From assembly GCF_002163835.1 (NCBI RefSeq), contig NZ_CP019331.1, forward strand, positions 1,587,001-1,651,000: a DNA stretch of 64,000 nucleotides, read 5' to 3'. The number at the start of each line of letters is the position of its first letter. Positions within the stretch are counted from its first letter, which is position 1. Source of the stretch: Polaribacter sp. SA4-10 (lineage in GTDB: Bacteria > Bacteroidota > Bacteroidia > Flavobacteriales > Flavobacteriaceae). Made by a program: the position numbers and the translations under genes. Below the pieces are notes generated by a model. That model was not told where the DNA came from, did not search any database, and saw only the letters and a list, made by a program, of their open reading frames with translations. This document shows positions 1 through 6,424 of this stretch, piece after piece.

Positions 1-323
1 ACTCTTGCTTCCATTAAATCTGCCATTGTACCTCCAAAAAACGAAGTATCAGTCAAAATAGATTGCGCAGCTACATTTGCGTCTAAATAGCCATTGGTAA
101 CTTCTGCAATTGTTGCTTTGTCGTTAATAATTCCTTTGGATGGAGATTGACGTTTAAACTCTGCAATAATTCCAGTAGAACCAGCCTCTAACAAAGATTT
201 TTTCAAAGAGATAACTTCTCTACTAAAAAGTGGACTTTCAACTAATTTTTTAACCGGAACTTCTGCTTTAATCTTAGCTATTTCCTTCTTTTTAAATGCT
301 ATTATTTTATCTAGTATTGTCAT
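1..323 (-). CDS. trpC: Indole-3-glycerol-phosphate synthase TrpC (N-terminal part, runs off the left edge)
   Basis: Converts 1-(2-carboxyphenylamino)-deoxyribulose phosphate to indole-3-glycerol phosphate in tryptophan synthesis. The 107 visible residues begin at ATG 321-323 (MTILDKIIAFKKKEIAKIK) and contain the TrpC substrate-loop motif FKRQSPSKG around residues 56-64, followed by an SILTDTSFFGG segment typical of the second strand of the TIM barrel. The C-terminal half lies outside the window. It is the last visible gene of the minus-strand trp operon and is separated from trpD by an inserted cassette and a small membrane-protein gene. The N-terminal motif is diagnostic, so the identification is firm although the gene is incomplete here. 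Confidence 0.95.
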   Translation of the reverse strand, partial: MTILDKIIAFKKKEIAKIKAEVPVKKLVESPLFSREVISLKKSLLEAGSTGIIAEFKRQSPSKGIINDKATIAEVTNGYLDANVAAQSILTDTSFFGGTMADLMEAR

Positions 324-343
324 ATCAATAATTATGAATTCTA

Positions 344-744
344 AATTAAGAATTACGAATTTGTGTTTCTAACTGTTTTTTGAATACTTCCGATAATTTT
401 TAAAATTTCTTCAATATCTTTCAATAATGATACTGATTCTTTTTCTGTTAAGAAATCGGTATCTTTTAATAAACGAATCCAATAATGAGATTCTCTTGCT
501 TCTTTATATGCTATTGTTAATTTAGCAAAAAAGTCTTTTCTACTTTGTCCTCCAATGGCTTCTTCAACATTTGCTCCTATTGAAGTGCCTGAACGTAATA
601 ACTGTTTACTTAATACGAATTCTTTCTTTTCTTGTGATAAATGTTTATATAATTTAACCACTCTAACTGCAAAATCATAGCTTTTAATCTGAATTATATT
701 ATCATTTTTCACCACTCGTAATTAATAATTCGTAATTGTTAATT
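344..744. mobile_element. Inverted-repeat-bounded four-helix-bundle cassette
   Basis: A 401-bp unit bounded by 18-bp inverted repeats at 344-361 and 727-744 that match at 17 of 18 positions (plus-strand right copy AATTCGTAATTGTTAATT). Nearly the whole interior is one gene, and its stop codon lies inside the left repeat. It sits between trpC and a small membrane ORF in what is otherwise a trp operon. The boundary structure is seen directly; calling it mobile is inference. No transposase is present, so any movement would need help in trans. A stationary gene with flanking hairpin repeats is the alternative. Confidence 0.45.
353..715 (-). CDS. Four-helix-bundle protein of the S23/IVS (Avd-like) family
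   Basis: A 120-residue protein with the family hallmarks: an N-terminal SYDFAVRVVKLYKHL helix, a central LLRSGTSIGANVEEA loop-helix (about residues 41-55), and a YKEARESHYWIRLL helix (about residues 70-83). The family was first seen in intervening sequences of 23S rRNA genes, and relatives serve as accessory proteins of diversity-generating retroelements. Free-standing copies like this one have no settled function. The start is GTG at 713-715 (or GTG 710-712); the nearby ATG is out of frame. It interrupts the trp operon in the same orientation and is bracketed by inverted repeats. There is no reverse transcriptase or rRNA nearby. Confidence 0.85.
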   Translation of the reverse strand: MVKNDNIIQIKSYDFAVRVVKLYKHLSQEKKEFVLSKQLLRSGTSIGANVEEAIGGQSRKDFFAKLTIAYKEARESHYWIRLLKDTDFLTEKESVSLLKDIEEILKIIGSIQKTVRNTNS

Positions 745-915
745 ATCTAATTTTTTATTTCTGTACTTTAGAAAAAAGTAAATTATAATTCCTACAACCA
801 AACCAATTAAGGCCTGTTTTAAAATATCTTTTGTTTGAATACCTATTGCTGCTCCCATCATTAGAAAAGCAGGAATAATTAGAATTAAATTCTTTTTCTT
901 TTTCTTTTTTGCCAT
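739..915 (-). CDS. Small two-helix membrane protein (58 residues), unknown
   Basis: ATG at 913-915 opens a 58-residue reading frame starting MAKKKKKKN, followed by two hydrophobic stretches (about residues 10-26 and 34-49) and a basic tail ending KYRNKKLDN. The positive N-terminus and two helices suggest a small inner-membrane protein. Its TAA stop (739-741) lies inside the right inverted repeat of the neighbouring cassette, so its C-terminus may have been set by that insertion. It lies between trpD and the cassette in trp orientation. I do not recognise a family. Coding status rests on composition and placement only. Confidence 0.5.
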   Translation of the reverse strand: MAKKKKKKNLILIIPAFLMMGAAIGIQTKDILKQALIGLVVGIIIYFFLKYRNKKLDN

Positions 916-964
916 TATTACTATTTATTAAAACATCTCCATACTAATTTATTCATTCTTCACA

Positions 965-1047
965 AATTCACTCCATGTGACAGCACGTGAATTTCGTTCT
1001 GTCAGTTCGAGTGATTTTCGATTTTTTGAGAAAATTATATCGAGAAC
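965..1047. repeat. Dyad-rich intergenic repeat downstream of trpD
   Basis: The gap below trpD carries two dyads. AATTCAC (965-971) pairs with GTGAATT (987-993), and an inner GTG/CAC continues the stem. A looser element follows, from GTTC at 1005-1008 to GAAC at 1044-1047, containing two TCGA sites. The composition and arrangement look like the short intergenic repeats common in flavobacteria, but only one copy is in this window, so family membership is inferred. Confidence 0.4.
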
Positions 1048-1056
1048 TTTTTCATC

Positions 1057-2046
1057 TTAAAGACTTACTAATTTTTCTAATGTTTGTTTTGCTTTTAATC
1101 CAAAAAGCGACTCTTTTACTTCGTTAAAAGCTGTTTCAAAACTTTTTGTTTCATCAACAATTTTTAAAGCAAAAGCGGCATTTGTTAACACCACATTATT
1201 TTGTGCTTCTGTTCCTTTTCCTTCTAAAATAGATTTGAAGATTTTTGCGGCATCTGCAACCGAGTTTCCTCCAAAAATTTCTGATTGCTGAATTTTTTTC
1301 TGCCCTAAATCTTCTGGATTAATAATTTGTTCTCCGTTTTTAGTAAAGAATTTAAATCCGCTTGTTAATGAAATTTCATCATAACCATCTAACGCATGAA
1401 TAATTCCGTAATTAATATCTTCTTCTTGTAAAATATAATTATATAAACGTGCAATTTCTAGATTAAAAGTTCCTAACATGTGGTTTTTTGGCGAACTCGG
1501 ATTTACCAGAGGACCTAACATATTAAAGAACGTTTTTAACGCCAATGCTTTTCTTGTTGGACTCACAGCTTTCATTGCTGGGTGAAATTTTGGCGCATGT
1601 AAGAAACAAATATTTGTTTTCTCTAAATGTGCTCTTAATATGTTTTCATCATTTGTGAACTTGTACCCAAAACTTTCTAACATATCTGAAGAACCAGACT
1701 GTGAAGACACAGAATAATTACCGTGTTTTGCTACTTTTTGTCCTGTTCCTGCAACAATAAACGAGGTTAACGTTGAGATATTAAACGTATCTTTTCCATC
1801 CCCTCCAGTTCCAACAATATCAATGGTATTATAATCTGATAAATCTACTTTTATAGAGAGTTCTTTTAACGCATCTCTAAAACCAGAAAGTTCATCAGCT
1901 GTAATTGGGCGCATCATAAAAACGGTCATAAAAGAGGCTAAATGAGCGTCATTGTATTTTTCTGCAGCAATCTCTTTTAAGATTTGTTTTGCTTCAGATT
2001 TAGACAATCTTTCGTGATTATATAATTTGTTTAAAATTGCTTTCAT
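1057..2046 (-). CDS. trpD: Anthranilate phosphoribosyltransferase TrpD
   Basis: Transfers phosphoribose from PRPP to anthranilate, the second committed step of tryptophan synthesis. The 329-residue length is normal. The PRPP-binding motif GTGGDGKDTFNIST is at about residues 79-92, followed by KHGNYSVSSQSGSSD and the anthranilate-site segment HPAMKAVSPTRKAL near residue 157. The start is ATG at 2044-2046. It lies downstream of trpG on the same strand, separated by a 79-bp interspersed repeat. It should be co-transcribed and controlled by the leader attenuator near 4300. Confidence 0.97.
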   Translation of the reverse strand: MKAILNKLYNHERLSKSEAKQILKEIAAEKYNDAHLASFMTVFMMRPITADELSGFRDALKELSIKVDLSDYNTIDIVGTGGDGKDTFNISTLTSFIVAGTGQKVAKHGNYSVSSQSGSSDMLESFGYKFTNDENILRAHLEKTNICFLHAPKFHPAMKAVSPTRKALALKTFFNMLGPLVNPSSPKNHMLGTFNLEIARLYNYILQEEDINYGIIHALDGYDEISLTSGFKFFTKNGEQIINPEDLGQKKIQQSEIFGGNSVADAAKIFKSILEGKGTEAQNNVVLTNAAFALKIVDETKSFETAFNEVKESLFGLKAKQTLEKLVSL

Positions 2047-2057
2047 AATTCTTACTT

Positions 2058-2136
2058 GTCATTGCGAATCAAATGATAATTTGATGTGGCAATCTTTTAA
2101 TTAAAAATGAGATTACTTCGTTTCTCTCTTAATGAC
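2058..2136. repeat. Interspersed TIR repeat, copy 1 (trpG-trpD spacer)
   Basis: A 79-bp element that starts GTCATTGCGA and ends TTAATGAC. It contains an internal hairpin ATCAAAT (2068-2074) / ATTTGAT (2079-2085), then TGTGGCAATCT and GAGATTACTTCG blocks. It shares this order with copies at 4177-4261 and 28101-28178, which have different but still self-complementary internal stems. It fills almost the whole spacer between trpG and trpD. Confidence 0.8.
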
Positions 2137-2137
2137 A

Positions 2138-2716
2138 TTACTTTTTTACACTATTGATAAAATTTCTAACCAATTGCTCACCAACATCTGTTAAAATAGA
2201 TTCTGGATGAAATTGAACCGCAGAAATTGGAAATATTTTATGTTCAATTGCTTGTATTAAACCATCTTCATCTCTTGCTGTTACTTGTATTTCTTCTGGA
2301 AAACCTTCATCTGTTGCTGCCCAAGAATGGTAACGTGCCGCCATAAAGGTTTCTGGAACATCTTTAAAGATAGTCGCATTTATATCTGTTACTTTCATTT
2401 CTGTTGCAACACCATGAAAAACATCTTCTAAATTAATTATTTTCCCTCCAAAAACTTCTGTAATTGCTTGTAATCCTAAACAAACTCCAAAAATTGGTTT
2501 TATTCCTGCATACGTTTTTATCACCTCTTTTAAGATTCCTGCTTCATCTGGAATTCCAGGTCCTGGAGACAACATAATCATATCGTACTTCGCAACATCT
2601 GCAATACTGATTTCATCATTTCTAAAAACCGACGGAAAATTTCCTGTAATTTTCTCCACCATATGAACTAAGTTATAGGTGAAAGAATCGTAATTGTCTA
2701 GTATTAATATTTTCAT
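2138..2716 (-). CDS. trpG: Anthranilate synthase glutamine amidotransferase component TrpG
   Basis: A class I glutamine amidotransferase that supplies ammonia to TrpE. The 192 residues contain the N-terminal ILDNYDSFTYNLVH signature, the oxyanion segment LSPGPGIPDEAG, the nucleophile elbow GVCLGLQA and the catalytic His-Glu motif QFHPESI near the C-terminus. ATG at 2714-2716. Because it adjoins trpE and trpD, the trp role is most likely, although such subunits can also serve p-aminobenzoate synthesis (PabA). A perfect 10-bp hairpin occupies part of the spacer toward trpE. Confidence 0.95.
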   Translation of the reverse strand: MKILILDNYDSFTYNLVHMVEKITGNFPSVFRNDEISIADVAKYDMIMLSPGPGIPDEAGILKEVIKTYAGIKPIFGVCLGLQAITEVFGGKIINLEDVFHGVATEMKVTDINATIFKDVPETFMAARYHSWAATDEGFPEEIQVTARDEDGLIQAIEHKIFPISAVQFHPESILTDVGEQLVRNFINSVKK

Positions 2717-2737
2717 GTTTAAAGCTTTTGGCTTTTG

Positions 2738-2761
2738 GCTATTAGCTAAGAAGCTAATAGC
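2738..2761. repeat. Perfect 10-bp hairpin in the trpE-trpG spacer
   Basis: GCTATTAGCT (2738-2747) and AGCTAATAGC (2752-2761) form a perfect stem with a four-base loop, preceded by a short duplicated CTTTTGG. There is no T-run on the minus strand, so a terminator is unlikely. It may be an RNA processing or stability element, or a fragment of an interspersed repeat. Confidence 0.6.
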
Positions 2762-2773
2762 GAAATGCTGTTT

Positions 2774-4165
2774 TTAAATATTTTCTGCCAAAATTAACGC
2801 TTTCTTTAACGCTGCTAATTTATTATTTACTTCTTGTAATTCCTTTTCTTCGTCTGAATGAATAACAATTCCTGCACCTGCTTGTGAATACAATACGTTG
2901 TTTTTACTAACAAAAGAACGAATAGCAATTGCTAAATTCACAGAACCGTCTAAACCGATAATTCCGACAGCACCACCGTAAAAACCTCGTGTTTGATTTT
3001 CATATTTGTCAATCAACTCCATTGCTTTGTATTTTGGCGCGCCACTTAAAGTTCCAGCAGGAAAAGTATCTCCAACAATTTTAATTGGATTCCCTTTAAT
3101 TTGCCCTCTAACCGTAGAAACTAAGTGAATTACGTGGCTAAAATATTGTACTTCTTTAAAAACTTCTACAGTAACATTATTGGCGTGTTTACTTAAATCG
3201 TTTCGTGCTAAATCTACCAACATTACGTGTTCTGCAGTTTCCTTTTTATCTTCGGATAATTTTTTACCTAATTTAAGGTCTTCTGCCATATCACCAGTTC
3301 TTCTAAAAGTACCAGCAATTGGATTAATAGTTGCTTTACCAGCTGATATTTTAATCTGTGCTTCTGGCGAAGAACCCATTAATTTGAATGATCCATAATC
3401 AAAATAAAACAAATAGGGTGATGGATTTATAGAACGTAAGGCTCTATAAACATTAAACTCATCGCCTTTAAATTTTTGTTGAAATTGGCGTGACAATACC
3501 AACTGAAAAACGTCGCCTCTTTTACAATGTGATTTTGCTTTCTTTACATATTCTTTAAATTCTTCTCCCGTAACATTTGAAGTTTCTTCGCCTACAATTT
3601 CAAATTTCTGAGTATTGAAAGCTTGCGCATCAATAATAGTTTGAATTTCTTTAATGCGAGATTCAGTTCCTTCTTCAATATTTTCTATCAACGTCATTTC
3701 ATCATTAAAATGATTGATGGCAATAATAAATCTGTAAAAACTGTATTGCATTTCTGGAATTGCAGAAGGTGCTCTCTTGTTTTTAAATTGAATATTCTCG
3801 AAATATTGAACAGAATCAAAAGTTGTGTACCCGTACAAACCATTGAATGATTTTAATTCGGCAGGACAATCTAGATCAATTGAACCTGTGAATTTATCAA
3901 ATAACTGGTAAAAATTTTTATCGATAGGTTGTTCATCAATTTGTGTTCCTTTATGAGAAACAGAAAACTGATAATTATCTACCTTCATTGTAACAATTGG
4001 CTCAATTGCAATAAAAGAAAAACTTTCTTCTTTACTGTGATAATCTGAACTCTCTAATAAAAGCGTATTTGCATATTTATCTCTAAAACGCAAGTACAAT
4101 CCTACAGGAGTAATTGTATCTGCCATTTTAGTTTTATGTATAGATTTAAAATGTATTTTCTTCAT
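2774..4165 (-). CDS. trpE: Anthranilate synthase component I TrpE
   Basis: Forms anthranilate from chorismate and ammonia. The 463-residue protein has the N-terminal anthranilate-synthase region and the C-terminal chorismate-binding domain with GDVFQLVLSRQF, LMGSSPE, INPIAGTFRRTG, HVMLVDLARND and FPAGTLSGAPK in the expected order. ATG at 4163-4165. It is the first structural gene of the operon. An interspersed repeat and the attenuator separate it from the promoter at about 4399-4429. Trp feedback inhibition is expected from the family, but I did not verify the allosteric residues. Confidence 0.96.
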   Translation of the reverse strand: MKKIHFKSIHKTKMADTITPVGLYLRFRDKYANTLLLESSDYHSKEESFSFIAIEPIVTMKVDNYQFSVSHKGTQIDEQPIDKNFYQLFDKFTGSIDLDCPAELKSFNGLYGYTTFDSVQYFENIQFKNKRAPSAIPEMQYSFYRFIIAINHFNDEMTLIENIEEGTESRIKEIQTIIDAQAFNTQKFEIVGEETSNVTGEEFKEYVKKAKSHCKRGDVFQLVLSRQFQQKFKGDEFNVYRALRSINPSPYLFYFDYGSFKLMGSSPEAQIKISAGKATINPIAGTFRRTGDMAEDLKLGKKLSEDKKETAEHVMLVDLARNDLSKHANNVTVEVFKEVQYFSHVIHLVSTVRGQIKGNPIKIVGDTFPAGTLSGAPKYKAMELIDKYENQTRGFYGGAVGIIGLDGSVNLAIAIRSFVSKNNVLYSQAGAGIVIHSDEEKELQEVNNKLAALKKALILAENI

Positions 4166-4176
4166 TCTTCGATTAT

Positions 4177-4261
4177 GTCATTGCGAAGCAAATTTTTCAT
4201 TTGCTGCGGCAATCTGTTTGTTTATAAAGAGATTACTTTGTTGTAAACTTCTCTTAATGAT
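4177..4261. repeat. Interspersed TIR repeat, copy 2 (between attenuator and trpE)
   Basis: An 85-bp copy of the same family as 2058-2136: GTCATTGCGA start, internal hairpin GCAAAT/ATTTGC, GCGGCAATCTG and GAGATTACTTTG blocks, and a TTAATGAT end. It lies inside the trp leader, downstream of the attenuator terminator and just upstream of trpE, so it is transcribed only when the attenuator is read through. Confidence 0.8.
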
Positions 4262-4276
4262 GCTTAATAAAAAGCG

Positions 4277-4304
4277 AAAAGGCTTATCGTGAGATAAGCC
4301 TTTT
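4277..4304 (-). terminator. trp attenuator: intrinsic terminator in the trp leader
   Basis: AAAAGGCTTATC (4277-4288) and GATAAGCCTTTT (4293-4304) form a perfect 12-bp stem with a four-base loop. On the minus strand the stem ends in four T and is followed by CGCTTTTTATT. It lies between the leader peptide gene and trpE, so it would stop transcription before the structural genes. The minus-strand TCTCAC across its loop (4289-4294) is complementary to GTGAGA just after the leader stop codon, giving an alternative antiterminator pairing. Confidence 0.85.
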
Positions 4305-4332
4305 TTGTTATGTTATATACATATAGGTTTTT

Positions 4333-4354
4333 TCTCACTTATTTTATAAGAGAG
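4333..4354 (-). promoter_or_regulatory. trp leader segments 1 and 2 (pause hairpin / antiterminator strand)
   Basis: Right after the three Trp codons the minus strand reads CTCTCTTAT (segment 1, 4346-4354), then AAA, then ATAAG and GTGAGA (segment 2, 4333-4342). Segments 1 and 2 can pair as CTC/GAG plus CTTAT/ATAAG with one T-T mismatch. Segment 2 can instead pair with TCTCAC in the terminator (4289-4294). A ribosome stalled on the Trp codons would cover segment 1 and free segment 2 to break the terminator. The pairings are visible; the mechanism follows the enterobacterial trp model. Confidence 0.7.
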
Positions 4355-4389
4355 TTCCACCACCAAATATTGTTTGTATTCTTTTTCAT
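4339..4389 (-). CDS. trpL: trp operon leader peptide (16 residues, three tandem Trp)
   Basis: ATG at 4387-4389 opens a 16-codon frame reading MKKNTNNIWWWNSLIK and ending with TAA at 4339-4341. Residues 9-11 are three consecutive TGG codons (4357-4365). A run of the regulated amino acid in a short ORF directly ahead of a terminator and the trp genes is the classical signature of translation-coupled attenuation. The promoter -7 element ends only about nine bases before the ATG, so the mRNA 5' end is probably within a few bases of the start codon. Too short to be found by ordinary gene callers. Confidence 0.85.
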   Translation of the reverse strand: MKKNTNNIWWWNSLIK

Positions 4390-4398
4390 AATGAATTA

Positions 4399-4429
4399 CA
4401 AATGTAGAAACCTATTTCTATTATAGCAA
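4399..4429 (-). promoter_or_regulatory. trp operon promoter
   Basis: Minus-strand TTG (4427-4429), a 20-base spacer and TACATTTG (4399-4406) match the Bacteroidota consensus TTG-N17-23-TAnnTTTG. Transcription should start near 4392-4396, immediately ahead of trpL. Confidence 0.75.
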
Positions 4430-4689
4430 ATTTTATTATATATATTTTCATCAAACTAACAAAAATAAATAATATTCATTTAAAATAAATATATAGTTTC
4501 ATTTTTAAACTAAAAAACACATAATAGTTCATTATTATAATCAAAAGTGATTTTTAAATTTAAAATAACAACTAAATTTCTTTATTTTGTGTCGCTAATA
4601 AACATATTGTTTAAAAGATTTGAATTAATTATTTACACCAATGATTTTACATAAAGTCGTTGGTGTATTTTTTAGGCTTAACACTTTTA
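4430..4689. other. Intergenic gap between divergent trp and gat operons
   Basis: About 260 very AT-rich bases between the two promoters. Apart from the hairpin with a T-run at 4634-4672, I see no gene-like frame, repeat copy or convincing promoter in it. Confidence 0.6.
4634..4672 (+). terminator. Terminator-like hairpin upstream of the gatC promoter
   Basis: TACACCAATGA (4634-4644) pairs with TCGTTGGTGTA (4657-4667), 11 bp with one G-U pair, and is followed by a T-tract. It is not downstream of any annotated plus-strand gene, so it could end a small RNA from 4590-4660 or be a leader element. A near-consensus TATTTTG lies at about 4585, but it is one base short of a proper -7 box. Confidence 0.5.
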
Positions 4690-4716
4690 TTGCCTGACAA
4701 AACTTTCGTATTTTTG
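4690..4716 (+). promoter_or_regulatory. Promoter of the gat operon
   Basis: TTG (4690-4692), a 16-base spacer and TATTTTTG (4709-4716) resemble the Bacteroidota consensus. The expected start near 4722 gives a leader of roughly 30 bases before gatC. Confidence 0.65.
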
Positions 4717-4755
4717 CCAGCTTAAATTTTTGACCTGAAAGCTAAATTAAAAGAC

Positions 4756-5022
4756 ATGAATAAAATAATGACAGTCGACATATTGTCGAGTATTAAAGGA
4801 GCAAAACCGTCAGAAGCGGTAAATCAATTATTTGATGTAATTAAAAATGCACATACAAATAATAATTCTTTGAATAATGTCAATAATAACGGAGTGTCTT
4901 TAAATGATTTAAGAGAAGATGTTGTAATAGAAAGTTCGGCCATTGAAAAGCAAATTATTATAGAAAATTTCCCGAACGAGAAAGATGGTTATTTAGTTGT
5001 TGCTAAAGTTATAGAAGATTAA
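4756..5022 (+). CDS. gatC: Divergent GatC-like subunit of the tRNA amidotransferase
   Basis: The C-terminal 40 of 88 residues (LREDVV...ENFPNEKDGYLVVAKVIED) follow the GatC pattern REDVV...NAP...GYF.VPKVIE. The usual N-terminal GatC helices (the LARL region) are not recognisable and are replaced by an Asn-rich stretch at about residues 34-47. GatC clamps GatA to GatB in the GatCAB transamidase. The gene ends one base before the gatA start and is the first gene of the operon, which supports the call. The start may be ATG 4756 or ATG 4768. Function is inferred from the tail motif plus position; a generic hypothetical protein is the alternative. Confidence 0.7.
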   Translation: MNKIMTVDILSSIKGAKPSEAVNQLFDVIKNAHTNNNSLNNVNNNGVSLNDLREDVVIESSAIEKQIIIENFPNEKDGYLVVAKVIED

Positions 5023-5023
5023 C

Positions 5024-6424
5024 ATGAATTCTCAAATAAAACAAATACACCAACAATTGGTGTCTAAACAGATATCTTGTACAGAATTGGTTCAAGAAAA
5101 ACTTAACTTACTAAAAGAAAACACCTATAGCACAGTAAACTCTTTATTAGATAAGATGGCTTTAGAATTGGCTGCAAAAGTTGATGCTAAAATTGCTAGT
5201 GGTAAAGAAATAGGGGTATTAGAAGGTATTCCTTTTGGAATAAAAGATGTTTACATGTTACAAGGAACTTTTACCACTGCAAGTTCTAATATGTTAAAAA
5301 ACTACAAGTCTGCTTACACAGCAACTGCAATTCAAAAATTATTAGACGCAGGTGCCATCCCATTAGTAAAAGAAAACTGTGATAGTTTTGGTCATGGTTC
5401 TTCTAGTGAAAACACCATTTTTGGAGCAGTAAAAAATGCTATAAACCCAGAATTAGTTGCAGGAGGATCTAGTGGTGGTTCTGCAGTAAATGTTGCAAAA
5501 GACTACACTGTTTTTTCTATTGGAGGAGATACTGGGGGCTCTATTCGTCAACCTGCAGGTTACAACAATATTTATGGTTTAAAACCAACTTACGGTCGTA
5601 TTTCTCGTTTTGGTTTAATGGCATATGCTTCCTCTACAGATTGTGTTGGTCCTTTAGCCAAATCTATTGAAGACATTAGAATTGTTTTAAATGTGATGAG
5701 TGGAAAAGACATTAAAGATCAAACCACAATCAATTCAGAAGAAATTACAGAAGAATCAATTTTAAGTAATAACACAATAAAAACCGTTGGTTATTTTAAA
5801 AGTTTTATTGAAAATGAAGCAATTGACACTAAGGTTAAAGCTGATTTTTTAGCAAGTATCGAAAAAATTAAAGCAACTGGAATTGAAGTTAAAGAATTAG
5901 ATTTCTTTAAATCTGATATTTTAGTTTCTACATATTATACGCTAGCAATGGCAGAAACTGCTTCCAATTTATCTCGTTTAGACGGTACAAATTATGGAAA
6001 TAGAATTGAAGGAGAAAATTTAAAAGACACCTATTCTATAACACGTTCAGAAAATTTTTCTGAAGAGACAAAACGTAGAATTGTTGGAGGAAACCAAGTT
6101 TTATCTCAAGGATTTTCTGATGAAATTTATCTAAAAGGCTTGTCCTTAAGAGATCAAATTTCTGAAAACTTTAAAAAAGATTTTGAAGAAGTTGATATCA
6201 TATTGTCACCAGTAACACCGGGTTCTCCACCAAAAATAGGAGATAGTTTAAAAGACCCTTTAGCAATGTATTTATCAGATGCATATACTGTAGGTTTTAG
6301 TCTTGGTCAACTACCTACATTAACGGTACCTCAAGGAACCGTTACAGGTTTGCAAATTACGGCAGCAAAAAATAATGAAGAATTGGTTTTGAAGTTTGCT
6401 AACTTCTTAAAAGATACAATATAA
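5024..6424 (+). CDS. gatA: Asp-tRNA(Asn)/Glu-tRNA(Gln) amidotransferase subunit A
   Basis: The amidase subunit that hydrolyses glutamine and passes ammonia to GatB. The 466 residues show the amidase signature, with catalytic Lys74 (IPFGIKDV), the GGSSGGSA block at 147-154 and the nucleophile Ser173 in GGDTGGSIRQPA. The spacing of the Lys-Ser-Ser triad matches known GatA proteins. It starts one base after the gatC stop (TAACATG), and its stop overlaps the gatB/aspS start by one base (TAATG), indicating translational coupling across the operon. Confidence 0.97.
   Translation: MNSQIKQIHQQLVSKQISCTELVQEKLNLLKENTYSTVNSLLDKMALELAAKVDAKIASGKEIGVLEGIPFGIKDVYMLQGTFTTASSNMLKNYKSAYTATAIQKLLDAGAIPLVKENCDSFGHGSSSENTIFGAVKNAINPELVAGGSSGGSAVNVAKDYTVFSIGGDTGGSIRQPAGYNNIYGLKPTYGRISRFGLMAYASSTDCVGPLAKSIEDIRIVLNVMSGKDIKDQTTINSEEITEESILSNNTIKTVGYFKSFIENEAIDTKVKADFLASIEKIKATGIEVKELDFFKSDILVSTYYTLAMAETASNLSRLDGTNYGNRIEGENLKDTYSITRSENFSEETKRRIVGGNQVLSQGFSDEIYLKGLSLRDQISENFKKDFEEVDIILSPVTPGSPPKIGDSLKDPLAMYLSDAYTVGFSLGQLPTLTVPQGTVTGLQITAAKNNEELVLKFANFLKDTI

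Noticed and set aside
353-715. Diversity-generating retroelement
   Set aside because: The four-helix-bundle protein is related to Avd, but there is no reverse transcriptase, template repeat or variable repeat nearby.
3180-3850. Plus-strand frames inside trpE
   Set aside because: Antisense shadows of the conserved trpE coding sequence, with no independent promoter or family similarity.
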